From Saprospira grandis (GTDB lineage Bacteria > Bacteroidota > Bacteroidia > Chitinophagales > Saprospiraceae), in contig NZ_CP110854.1 in assembly GCF_027594745.1 (NCBI RefSeq), positions 124,001-188,000 on the forward strand: 64,000 nt of DNA, written 5' to 3'. Within the stretch, counting starts at the first letter, position 1. Each line of letters opens with the position of its first letter. Made by a program: the position numbers and the translations under genes. Below, piece after piece: positions 54,244 through 61,845 of this stretch. The notes under the pieces are model-generated. The model did no database searches and was not told the DNA's origin. It saw only the letters and a program-made list of their open reading frames with translations.

Positions 54244-54262
54244 GACCGCTTTTTGAGCGGTC
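54244..54262. terminator. bidirectional terminator
   Basis: Stem GACCGCT / AGCGGTC, loop TTTTG, long A-run on the left and T-run on the right. It ends the flippase-like gene on the minus strand. Confidence 0.82.
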
Positions 54263-54275
54263 TTTTTTTCTGTTC

Positions 54276-55478
54276 TTATTCTGTGGGCTGAGCGGCTTCG
54301 GCCTCTTGTTTATTTCGGTTGATGAGTTTGCGAATCCAGTTAGGGACCACGATCATACCGATAAAGAGGTAAAGATAATAAGTAAAGAAGCGCCAGAAAA
54401 TGGTCATGACAAGTAAGAGCGTACCTCCTGCGGGCAGGTAATCGGAGTGGAAGTTTTCGAAAGAAGACTCTGCGGCTCCGGCGCCGCCGGGAGTGGGAAC
54501 GATAGCCATAATCACATACATCGCAATTTGTCGGCCCACAATAAATACCTGTTGGACAAAGAGCGAGAAATCTTGTTGGTCGATCAGTACACTATTATAA
54601 TGTGCTTGCACGGCGGGGTCGGTAGAATTGGCGATAAAGGCCATAATCAGGCAATTGAGGACCATAAAGCGGGAGGCCCAGGCGCCAGCGGTGGCACCAA
54701 ACGCCTTGAGGTGGAACTGCCATTTTTGGCGGCGGAGTTCGCCAGAGGCCAGCTGCATATCTTGGCCCATTTTATCGGCTCCTTCTTTAAAGCGGCGCAA
54801 AAGGGGCAGGCTAGTAATGGCCATGAGTACACGGTGCACAGCTTTGGCATTGATAAAGACCCCATAAAAAAAGAGGCTACCATAAATAGACATAAATAAA
54901 TAGGCGCCAAAAAAGCCGGCTCCAAAATACTGGTTAATCATTTCAGAAAAGCTGGTTGTGCCGGGCAAAATGATCAGAAAACCAAAAATAGAGAAGAGCA
55001 GTAAGAGCGAAGAGAGGTAGAAAAAGGTATCTAATACTATAGTATAAAAGATAATCATGGTGGTTCTACCGGGAGAAATTTTTTCTTGAGAGAGGGCCAC
55101 CAAGGCCACTGCAGAGCCACCCACAGAGGTAGGGGTAACGGCAGAGCTAAACTCCCAGACAAAAATCATTTCGAAGCATTTTCGCCAGCTAAAAAAGCCC
55201 TGCGTAATTGTTCAGAGGCGGAACATATAGGCAAAATGGCGAAGCAGCACAAAGAAAAAGGCGCCGGCGATCCAGTAGAGCGTTTTGGGGTTCCATGAAA
55301 TTTTCTGAAAATCCTCTAAGCTAAAATCTTGGATAAAAAGATAAACGATAACGATTAGGCCAGCAGCCACGGCAATAGCGATACGGCCGGGGCTGATTGA
55401 TTTTAGGGCTTCATCTTGTTTATCTTTGGGTGTAGATGATTCTTCTGTAGAAGAAGGTTGCACAGACATGCTTGGCAA
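54276..55478 (-). pseudogene. flippase-like UPF0104/YbhN-type membrane protein interrupted by one in-frame TGA
   Basis: Read in one frame (with the stop) this is a 400-residue multi-pass membrane protein of the lysylphosphatidylglycerol-synthase-TM/flippase-like family. The first part (55478-55212, MSVQPSSTEESS... to FFFVLLRHFAYMFRL) ends in TGA at 55214-55212. The same frame continues TITQGFFSWRKCFE and then MIFVWEFSSAVTPTSVGGSAVALVAL, the best conserved family motif. Relatives read 'Y-x-R-I-R-x-L-T...LSW', so the TGA probably replaces an Arg CGA. The remainder, with APTPGGAGAAESSF-like motif (VPTPGGAGAAESSFENF), is intact. The second part could still be translated from Met 55169. This is either a recent pseudogene, readthrough or a sequence error. 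Confidence 0.8.
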
Positions 55479-55522
55479 ACTTTAAGATGAACTCTTTTGG
55501 GGAGTTCGATGATAAAATGAGC

Positions 55523-56266
55523 TTAATCCTCCTCGGCCCAAAGCATACAAAAATCATTGTATTCTTCGGAGAGGCTTAAGATCTTGATTTTTTCTTGTTG
55601 GAGGAGTTCGAGTAAGGCCAAGAAGGTAAAAATGGCCTGCATTTGTCCATCGAGCGGCAAAAAGAGGTCCTCAAAGCGGGCGCGTTCTAGTTTTTGCAAC
55701 TGCCTTTTGAGGTAATGTCTTTGCCCTTCAATGGTGTAGGGATAATGAACGATTTTATGCACAGGGCGATTTTCTCGTTCTTCTAATTTTTCTAAAAGTT
55801 GCTCATAAGTTTTGAGTAAGCGAAAAAGATTAAGGTGTTCTAGTTCGGCATCGGCTAGGGCTTGGTTGGCTACGGTTTGTAGTTCTAGAACCAAGTTTCC
55901 CCGAGCTTGTTGTTCTTGCCTTTTGAGTTCTTGCGCTCGGAGGAGGGCAAAAATTTCTTTATAGCTTTTATAAGCGAGCAGACGTTCGACCAATTCTTGG
56001 CGGGGATCAATCTCCTCTCCTTCTTCATTTAATTCTTTGCGGGGCAAAAGCATTTTGGCCTTAATGCGCATCAGGCTAGCGGCCACCAAGATAAACTCGC
56101 TGGCTAGGTCAATATTCATCCGCTCGAGCTCTTGCGTATAGGCCAAAAAGTCTTTGGTAATCGAAGAGATCGGGATATCGTAAATATCGAGCTCATCGCG
56201 CTCGATAAAAAAGAGCAAGAGGTTAAAGGGCCCCTCGAATTGTGGAAGCTTGATGGTGTAAGTCAC
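55523..56266 (-). CDS. scpA: segregation and condensation protein A (ScpA kleisin)
   Basis: ScpA is the kleisin subunit that bridges SMC dimers with ScpB in chromosome condensation. About 247 residues from GTG 56266 (VTYTIKLPQFEGPFNLLLFFIERDELDIYDIPI), the canonical ScpA N-terminus. A frame up to 56329 adds residues unlike the family and would place the start over the promoter. Further motifs: EFILVAASLMRIKAKMLLP, and the C-terminal winged-helix region ARFEDLFLPLDGQMQAIFTFLALLELLQQEKIKI. It is divergent from uppS with overlapping promoters. scpB and smc are not in the window. Confidence 0.9.
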   Translation of the reverse strand: MTYTIKLPQFEGPFNLLLFFIERDELDIYDIPISSITKDFLAYTQELERMNIDLASEFILVAASLMRIKAKMLLPRKELNEEGEEIDPRQELVERLLAYKSYKEIFALLRAQELKRQEQQARGNLVLELQTVANQALADAELEHLNLFRLLKTYEQLLEKLEERENRPVHKIVHYPYTIEGQRHYLKRQLQKLERARFEDLFLPLDGQMQAIFTFLALLELLQQEKIKILSLSEEYNDFCMLWAEED

Positions 56267-56287
56267 GTAGAAAAAGAAAGTTTTTCC

Positions 56288-56295
56288 TATTTTTG
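56288..56295 (+). promoter_or_regulatory. -7 box for uppS
   Basis: TATTTTTG fits TAnnTTTG on the plus strand, about 97 bases before the uppS ATG. It overlaps the region used by the divergent scpA promoter. No convincing -33 element. Confidence 0.35.
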
Positions 56296-56317
56296 CGCAG
56301 GCTAAATTTGCAAGGGG

Positions 56318-56325
56318 CAAAAGTA
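56318..56325 (-). promoter_or_regulatory. -7 box for scpA
   Basis: TACTTTTG on the minus strand fits TAnnTTTG. Transcription would begin near 56311, inside the longer scpA frame. This supports the GTG start at 56266. Confidence 0.4.
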
Positions 56326-56391
56326 ACAAAAAAGGCCCGCATCATTGTTTAAACTGTTGTTAAGTTGCAGAAAAGCCAAAAAACTTCCGTT

Positions 56392-57171
56392 ATGACCAAC
56401 AAAACATCGCCAGAAGCGGCCAGTGCCTTGGCCCAAATTGACAAAAGCCGTTTGCCCAAGCATATTGCTATTATTATGGATGGAAATGGCCGTTGGGCCG
56501 AAAAACAGGGAAAGGCCCGTGTTTTTGGCCATCAAAATGGCGTAGAAGCCGTTCGATCGACTACAGAAACGGCGGCCAAATTGGGCATTGAGTATTTAAC
56601 GCTTTATGCTTTTTCTACCGAAAACTGGAACCGCCCCAAAGAAGAGGTGGCCGCCCTGATGGCCCTTTTGGTCCAAACCATTAAGGGAGAGCTCCCTACT
56701 TTGCAAAAAAATAAAATTCGGCTGCAGGCCATTGGCGATTTGGAGAGCTTGCCCCAAGCTACCCGCGACGAACTGCAAGAGGCCATTGATGCTACCGCCC
56801 ATAATGAACAAATGACCCTTATTTTGGCCCTCAGTTATAGCGCCAAATGGGAAATTGTAGAGGCCGTGAAACGCATTGCCGCCCAAAGCAAAAAAGGCGA
56901 ACTCGAACTAGAAGATATTGATGAAAAAGTAGTGGCCAACGCCCTAAGTACCACTGGCCTACCCGATCCAGAATTACTCATCAGAACCAGCGGAGAAAGC
57001 CGCATTAGCAACTTTTTGCTTTGGCAAATTGCTTATGCCGAACTGTATTTTACGCCCGTTTTTTGGCCCGACTTCCGAGAGAAAGAACTCTATGCCGCCA
57101 TTGCCGATTTTCAGTCTAGACAAAGACGATTTGGCAAAACTGCCGCCCAAATTCTATCGGAAGAAGAATAA
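56392..57171 (+). CDS. uppS: isoprenyl transferase (undecaprenyl diphosphate synthase)
   Basis: 259 residues from ATG 56392; a TTG at 56365 is a less likely start. The enzyme condenses isopentenyl units onto farnesyl diphosphate to make the lipid carrier for peptidoglycan. Catalytic Asp in HIAIIMDGNGRWA, GHQNGVEAVRSTTETAAKLGI, the flexible loop LTLYAFSTENWNRPKEEV, and the C-terminal DPELLIRTSGESRISNFLLWQIAYAELYF with the conserved Arg-x-Ser/Arg pair, then FWPDF. All family motifs are intact. It is divergent from scpA. A family A repeat follows. Confidence 0.97.
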   Translation: MTNKTSPEAASALAQIDKSRLPKHIAIIMDGNGRWAEKQGKARVFGHQNGVEAVRSTTETAAKLGIEYLTLYAFSTENWNRPKEEVAALMALLVQTIKGELPTLQKNKIRLQAIGDLESLPQATRDELQEAIDATAHNEQMTLILALSYSAKWEIVEAVKRIAAQSKKGELELEDIDEKVVANALSTTGLPDPELLIRTSGESRISNFLLWQIAYAELYFTPVFWPDFREKELYAAIADFQSRQRRFGKTAAQILSEEE

Positions 57172-57180
57172 AACAAAAGG

Positions 57181-57347
57181 GCTCGGCCCAATTGGCCCAA
57201 AGGGCCAAAACGGCTTAGGGATGGATAGTGGTGGCCGAAGGCCAGACCGAGCAAAAAACTTGTTTTTTTGCGAAGGGCCGAGCAGACTTGCGAGCCACGA
57301 CAGAGCCCGACCCAAGGCCGAAGGCCGCAGGGGAAGCCCCAAAAAAA
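57181..57347 (-). repeat. family A element with compensated end (A21)
   Basis: A minus-strand copy. Its ends are GGGGCTT and CCTAAGCC, so the closing pair is GGCTT/AAGCC: both partners differ from other copies but still match. Between them: CCCCTGCGGCC TTC GGCC, TCGGGCTCTGTCGTGGCTCGC, core TCTGCTCGGCCCTTCG, swapped hairpin GCAAAAAAACAAGTTTTTTGC, GGTCTGG, CCTTCGG, TATCCATCC. Confidence 0.8.
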
Positions 57348-57380
57348 GACCTCAGTTGTTAAATATCCTTAAAATTAAAG

Positions 57381-57896
57381 ATGTCAGCAGGATTTGTAGA
57401 ATTGGGCAAAACGCTCAAACCACACCATATTAAAGGCGCGCTAAAAGCGCGGCTAGAAGAGGGATATGTCCCTAGTTTAGAGGCTGCTGCAGCCGTTTTT
57501 ATTGAGCATCAGGGCCAAAAAATTCCGTTTTTTTTAGAAGAATTGGAAAGCGGAAAAACCTGGATTATCAAGCTAGAAGGCATTGATGACCGCAATCAGG
57601 CTGAACAATGGAGCCGAAAAACGCTTTACCTCAGAGAAAAAGACCTTTTGGAAGGAGCCGCCCCGATTTCGGGCCTCGCTTTTGACTTTTTGATCGGTTT
57701 TCATCTCCTTGATGAGGAATTGGGCGATTTGGGCGAAATTATCGACTTAATTGAGCTGCCTCAGCAAGAGATGGCCGTATTAAATATTGAAGAAAAAGAG
57801 GTGCTCATCCCCCTTCATGAGGATCTGATTGTAGAAATTTTGGAAGCCCAAAAGCAAATTATCATGCAACTTCCAGAAGGATTATTGGACCTTTAA
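57381..57896 (+). CDS. rimM: 16S rRNA processing protein RimM
   Basis: 171 residues, the standard RimM length. It binds ribosomal protein S19 and helps mature the 30S subunit. The N-terminal beta-barrel domain starts FVELGKTLKPHHIKGALKARL (the 'G-K-x-x-x-x-H-G-x-x-G' motif, here with Ile for the first Gly) and contains IIKLEGIDDRNQAEQWSRKTLYL. The PRC-barrel-like C-terminal domain contains LIGFHLLDEELGDLGEIIDL and VLIPLHEDLIVEI. The usual genes rpsP and trmD are not next to it. A thioredoxin-like gene follows 11 bases later. Confidence 0.9.
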   Translation: MSAGFVELGKTLKPHHIKGALKARLEEGYVPSLEAAAAVFIEHQGQKIPFFLEELESGKTWIIKLEGIDDRNQAEQWSRKTLYLREKDLLEGAAPISGLAFDFLIGFHLLDEELGDLGEIIDLIELPQQEMAVLNIEEKEVLIPLHEDLIVEILEAQKQIIMQLPEGLLDL

Positions 57897-57907
57897 AACA
57901 ATGACTG

Positions 57908-58513
57908 ATGTCTTACGATTTGGCGAAAAAAATAGCTGCCGCAAAAGACTATGCCGATTATTTGCCTTGGATTGAAGCCGCTTTGGCCCAAGGTAAAACC
58001 TCAGGCGAAAATCATTCTGAAATGTATCTGCATTTTACAAAAATGAATTTGCAGCGCATGAAGCGTTTGGAAAAAACGACAAAACTTTGGCCCGAACTGC
58101 TTGAATTGGCGAAAAACAGCCAGAAAAATTTGCTTTTTTTGGTCCTCACGGAGGCTTGGTGCGGAGATGCCGCGCAAAACTTGCCGCCCATCTATAAATT
58201 GGTGGAAACACAGCCCAATTGGCAGATGAAAACGCTTTGGCGAGATGAGCATTTGGATTTGATGGAAGATTATAAAACGGATGGCGGCATTGGGATTCCC
58301 AAAGTTTTGCTGATTGATGCTGATACGCAAACTGTTTTGGGCCATTGGGGTCCTCGTCCGGCAGAAGCCCAGCAAAAAGTCCGCGATTATAAAGCCTTGG
58401 AAGAAAAACCGCCTTATGCAGAATTTGCAAAAGATATGCAGCTTTGGTATGCCAAGGATAAAACGCAGAGCTTGCAAAAAGAACTGCTCGATTGGTTGAG
58501 TGATTTGGTTTAA
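57908..58513 (+). CDS. thioredoxin-fold protein with single active-site Cys
   Basis: 201 residues, no signal peptide. The active site reads FLVLTEAWCGDAAQNLPPI, so the second cysteine of CxxC is absent (CGDA). This is the pattern of the Thioredoxin_9-type family common in Bacteroidota. GIGIPKVLLID with the cis-Pro loop completes the fold. A dithiol oxidoreductase role is unlikely; it may use a mono-thiol mechanism or bind a ligand. It probably shares an operon with rimM. Confidence 0.85.
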   Translation: MSYDLAKKIAAAKDYADYLPWIEAALAQGKTSGENHSEMYLHFTKMNLQRMKRLEKTTKLWPELLELAKNSQKNLLFLVLTEAWCGDAAQNLPPIYKLVETQPNWQMKTLWRDEHLDLMEDYKTDGGIGIPKVLLIDADTQTVLGHWGPRPAEAQQKVRDYKALEEKPPYAEFAKDMQLWYAKDKTQSLQKELLDWLSDLV

Positions 58514-58541
58514 GCCATTTTTTTTCTTGTTCTAGAGCAAA

Positions 58542-58570
58542 GAGCGCAAAAACGAATTGTTTTTGCGCTC
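58542..58570. terminator. bidirectional terminator
   Basis: Stem GAGCGCAAAAAC / GTTTTTGCGCTC with a five-base loop, followed by TTTTTATTTTT. It serves the thioredoxin-fold gene and the convergent DUF3124 gene. Confidence 0.85.
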
Positions 58571-58591
58571 TTTTTATTTTTCGCTTCTATT

Positions 58592-59104
58592 TTAATCAAT
58601 TTGCTCGGCTTGGGTCCGAAAAGACAGCCCTTGTTGGCCCGAAGTAGAAATCATAATGGCTTCAAAAATGGGCCTTGGTCCAGCTTCTTGCGCCCAGTTG
58701 ATGATAAAACTGGCGCCCGTTCCGCCTTCCTTGTCTTTTTCGTTCAAAACTAAAGAAAGGGTTTGCAAAGGGCGCAAAAAAATGGGTTGCTCCAAATAAT
58801 TTCGCAATAATTTGCCCTCCCCATTATAATAATCGAGCTGAGAAATATACAAACTATCTTTGGGCGAGCGGTTGCGCAAACTCAAAGTCACGGTCAATTG
58901 ATGTTGGCGGCCCTCATGCAGTGAAAAAACGGCGGGATAAACAGAAAGGTAACTTTTTTTCTCCTCTCCTTTGATGGGCGTCAATAATTGCTGGGCGGCC
59001 GTTTGCTCCTCCCAAATCGGACTTTTTGTCGAGCTTTTTTCTGTAGACAAAGGCTGGCAGGCCGATAAAAATAGAAGCAAAGAAAATAAAGAGATCCATT
59101 TCAT
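58592..59104 (-). CDS. DUF3124 lipoprotein
   Basis: 170 residues. Signal MKWISLFSLLLFLSACQP with lipobox LSAC and lipidated Cys16. The mature domain follows the DUF3124 pattern: SLRNRSPKDSLYISQLDYYNGEGKLLRNYLEQPI, LSLVLNEKDKEGGTGASFIINW, and the C-terminal EAIMISTSGQQGLSFRTQ. Function unknown in the family. A family A repeat lies upstream. Confidence 0.87.
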   Translation of the reverse strand: MKWISLFSLLLFLSACQPLSTEKSSTKSPIWEEQTAAQQLLTPIKGEEKKSYLSVYPAVFSLHEGRQHQLTVTLSLRNRSPKDSLYISQLDYYNGEGKLLRNYLEQPIFLRPLQTLSLVLNEKDKEGGTGASFIINWAQEAGPRPIFEAIMISTSGQQGLSFRTQAEQID

Positions 59105-59148
59105 AGCGCTTTTTTTGGGAAGATACTACTTTTTCATTTTTCTGACGG

Positions 59149-59285
59149 TTTTTTTGGGGGCTGCCCCTGCGCTTCGCTTGGGTCGGGCTATGGCGCAGCT
59201 CGCAGGTCTGTTCGGCCCTGTGAGCCCCGCAGCATAGCGGCGGCCAAACTAGGCAATGCCTTGTTTGGCCGCGGGCCCCAAAAAA
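59149..59285. repeat. two-headed family A element (A22)
   Basis: The left half starts TTTTTTTGGGGGCTG and runs to the core GTCTGTTCGGCCCTG. The right half, read on the minus strand, starts TTTTTGGGGCC and runs through a long GCGGCCAAACAAGGC/GCCTAGTTTGGCCGC hairpin to GCGGGGCTCAC. Two 5' halves of different subclasses therefore face each other at the core, and neither 3' half is present. Confidence 0.7.
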
Positions 59286-59328
59286 TAATTTTCTGGAAAC
59301 AGTAAGCTATTTTTTGCTCTATTTTAGT

Positions 59329-60171
59329 TTAAGCAAACAATTCCTTTAGGCCTTCTGCATGGCTGCTAGGCGCTTTGCCCAAAATTGCGCTTAGATCGCT
59401 GGGACGATCAACAATGAACTGGCCGGCTTGCATATCTTGGCAAAAACCCAACAACATTTGTTGTACTGGCTCGGGCAAGCCCATTTTATTGAGCTGCGTC
59501 AAATAATCGGCCTCTGTGAGCGAAACAAAAGGGACATCCAACTGCTTAGCAATTTCTGCAAAGCTGAGGGTTTCGGGATGATATAGTTCATAATATTTTT
59601 TCTCTAGCTTATCGGCTAAAAGTAGTTTGGCCGCAACTTGGGCCAATTCGCTACGCAAAACAAAAGGCACGGCTCCCGATTTGATTGGCAGATAAATACC
59701 CTGCGGTTGAGGGCCCAAAAAGAAATCTTTGAGCACATCTAAGTAAAGCGTATTGCGCAAACTAGCAGCCGACTCAAAATTGGCGGCCATAATATGTTTT
59801 TCCGTTTCAAAGTGATCGCTCATCATTCCTTTTAGGGCTGCATCTTCAACTGATTTCATGCTTATGCTAGTATAAAGTACGCGTTTCACGCCTGCTTCCT
59901 TAGCTGCATCCACAAAATTTTTGTGTTGCTCTAGACGATGAGGATCTGCGCCAGAAATGAGCATAAGCGTATCAATGCCCTGCATGGCTTGAGCAATGGC
60001 GGCTTTATTATCATAATCGCCAAGGGCAAGTTCTACGCCCAAATCCTTTAGGAATTTTGCTTTTTCTTCATTGCGTACATAAGCGCGAATTTCTTTGGCC
60101 GAAACACTTTTGAGAAGTTCGCGAATAATTCCTTGGCCCAATTGGCCTGTTGCAGCATTAACTAAAATCAT
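59329..60171 (-). CDS. NAD(P)-binding NmrA/SDR-type oxidoreductase
   Basis: 280 residues from MILVNAATGQLGQGIIRELL. A frame up to 60282 would cross the operator region. It is a Rossmann-fold protein with a dinucleotide motif (ATGQLGQG), LALGDYDNKAAIAQAMQGIDTLMLISG, a YTSISM segment and a C-terminal substrate domain. It resembles quinone oxidoreductase 2 (QorB/YtfG)-type enzymes, which reduce quinones with NAD(P)H. It is divergent from an HxlR regulator, a usual pairing for such stress-response reductases, and the gap carries palindromic operators. Confidence 0.88.
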   Translation of the reverse strand: MILVNAATGQLGQGIIRELLKSVSAKEIRAYVRNEEKAKFLKDLGVELALGDYDNKAAIAQAMQGIDTLMLISGADPHRLEQHKNFVDAAKEAGVKRVLYTSISMKSVEDAALKGMMSDHFETEKHIMAANFESAASLRNTLYLDVLKDFFLGPQPQGIYLPIKSGAVPFVLRSELAQVAAKLLLADKLEKKYYELYHPETLSFAEIAKQLDVPFVSLTEADYLTQLNKMGLPEPVQQMLLGFCQDMQAGQFIVDRPSDLSAILGKAPSSHAEGLKELFA

Positions 60172-60238
60172 ATTTACCTTCTTTAGTGGGTCAAAAATTT
60201 TTTCTTTCACAAATCTACAGTAAATTGACTTCTCTTTA

Positions 60239-60278
60239 TATAGTACTATACTATTGTATAGCGCTATACTAGAGTATA
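60239..60278. promoter_or_regulatory. probable HxlR operator
   Basis: Four overlapping inverted repeats built on GTATA/TATAC: TATAGTACTATA (60239-60250, perfect), CTATAC-TATT-GTATAG, GTATAGCGCTATAC (60256-60269, perfect) and TATACT-AG-AGTATA. They lie between the divergent oxidoreductase and HxlR genes, where a dimeric HxlR protein would bind to control both. Confidence 0.6.
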
Positions 60279-60300
60279 TCACAGAAAAAACTACGCTAAA

Positions 60301-60693
60301 ATGAGTAATAATTATTTTAACGGCATTAAATGTCCGAAAGAATATGTTTTGGCCCTCAATGACAGCTTGAATGCGGTGACGGGCAAATGGAAACTGGCGA
60401 TTGTAAGTTGTCTTTTTTTTGAGGCCAAGCGATTTTCAGGCATTCAAGAGATGTTGCCTCAAATTAGCCCTAGAATGTTGTCTAAAGAACTTAAAGAGTT
60501 GGAGCTCAATGGCATTTTGATTCGTAAAGTTTATGATCAAACGCCTGTATTGATTCAATATGAACTCACGAGTTCGGGCCATGCGCTCAAAAAAGTTTTG
60601 GACCAGATGGTTAGTTGGGGCTTAGCACATCGAGAAAAACAGATGAGAAAAGACCAGAGCAGTTTTCTCACCGAAGAAAAAAGTCAGCGATAA
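60301..60693 (+). CDS. HxlR-family transcriptional regulator
   Basis: 130 residues. Winged helix-turn-helix of the HxlR type: CPKEYVLALNDSLNAVTGKWKLAIVSCLF with the conserved N-terminal Cys and the 'GKWK..I' motif, RFSGIQEMLPQISPRMLSKELKELELNGIL, and the wing VYDQTPVLIQYELTSSGHALKKVL. HxlR proteins often sense electrophiles or redox change through the N-terminal Cys. It is divergent from the oxidoreductase, its likely target. Confidence 0.93.
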   Translation: MSNNYFNGIKCPKEYVLALNDSLNAVTGKWKLAIVSCLFFEAKRFSGIQEMLPQISPRMLSKELKELELNGILIRKVYDQTPVLIQYELTSSGHALKKVLDQMVSWGLAHREKQMRKDQSSFLTEEKSQR

Positions 60694-61529
60694 AAAACAA
60701 TTGATATTATTTCTCCCAAAAAATCTCATCGAAACCCCAGGGCCAAGGTCCTAGGCTAAGAAAAAAATTGTGGAAAAAAATCATTCATCGCCATTCGGCC
60801 AGCTTTTCCCAAAGAGAAATTTTCATCCCTGTTTTTTTATGGAGGTTTTTAAACCTCCATTTAAAATGAAATGCCTTTTTGTTGCCTGGCTGTAGGTTTC
60901 AACCTACAGACCACCGCAGTTTTTTCACCGCAGAAAAATTTCCTTGTTTTTTAACCCAACCGTTATTTGAAAGCCGCTATTTGAAAGGGGGATTTTTATA
61001 TCCCCAAAAATTTCATAGAAACTTGATGGTTGTGCTTGGGTGCTTGTTGTTTTTCTTGGTTGTTTTGGAACAGTGGCTTAAAACCCACTGCAAAAAGGGA
61101 GGCCGTTCTACTTCCAAAAAAAATGAGCCGATGGTTGAAACCATCGGCCCATGAAAGATAAACTAAAAATCTTTTCCATTTTCAAGCAAACAAGGGCTTT
61201 AGCCCGCCAGTTTGCATAGATTCGCAAGCATGGGCTTTAGTCCATGGCCATAAAACAATTCTACACTTAAACTCCACACAAAAAAAGTCAGCAATAAAAA
61301 CAATTGCTATTATTACCGCCCTGGGCTGAAGCCCAGGGTTGTAGACTTGAGCGAACTAGCGGACTAAAGTCCTTGTTCGCTTTTTTTTCTTGGCTTTTTT
61401 TGAACGATTAGTTTTTTTCCAGTACAAAAAAATTCATTGTTTTTTAGCCCAATCACTAATTGAAAGCCGCTATTTGAAAGGGCGAATTAAGGGCCGAAGA
61501 AAAAAGTTTAGAGAAAAAATACAGATAAG
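60694..61529. repeat. family B palindrome cluster, no genes
   Basis: Modules: CCAGGGCCAAGGTCCTAGG near 60736, ATGGAGGTTTTTAAACCTCCAT near 60839, CTGTAGGTTTCAACCTACAG near 60890, GTGGCTTAAAACCCAC near 61073, CCGATGGTTGAAACCATCGG near 61128, GGGCTTTAGCCC near 61194, CCCTGGGCTGAAGCCCAGGG near 61319. The segment TTGAAAGCCGCTATTTGAAAGG occurs twice (near 60966 and 61460). No frame here looks coding. Confidence 0.65.
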
Positions 61530-61743
61530 CGGCCTAGCGATGCGGCGGGGTGGCCGCAGGCCAGACCGAGTTTTTTTCGCTACGCTCAAAAAACGACAAC
61601 AAGGCTGAAAGTCGCAGTTCGATGACCGAAGGGAATAACGGCCGAGCGACCCGACCAACGGGAGCCGACGCAGCGAAGCAAGTAACAGCGAGCCCCAAAG
61701 CGTAGCGCCGCAAGGCGAAGCCGAAGCGGAGGCCCCAAAAAAA
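61530..61743 (-). repeat. family A element, expanded copy (A23)
   Basis: A minus-strand copy: GGGGCCT, CCGCTTCGGCTTCGCCTTGCGG, GCTACGCTTTGGGGCTCGC, inserted segments shared with A5 (GTTACTTGCTTCGCTGC, CCGTTGGTCGGGTCGCTCGG), swapped hairpin TTTTTTGAGCGTAGCGAAAAAA, GGTCTGG, CCTGCGG, CATCGCTAGGCC. Confidence 0.72.
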
Positions 61744-61845
61744 TCGCATTAAAAAATGAAGCGTCTTGAAATAGAAAAGCATTTCGTGTTAAAAAAATGA
61801 GCCGAAGGTTAAAACCATCGGCTTATGAAATTTGAAAGGGGGAAA
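61744..61845. repeat. single family B palindrome
   Basis: CCGAAGGTTAAAACCATCGG near 61802, preceded by ATGAG and followed by CTTATGA, as in the larger clusters. It lies just downstream of the TPR gene. Confidence 0.5.

Noticed and set aside
42306..55214. UGA recoded as an amino acid (alternative genetic code or selenocysteine)
   Set aside because: The two interrupting TGA codons replace different expected residues (Trp and probably Arg). One is in a transposase. No selenocysteine-type structure was seen.
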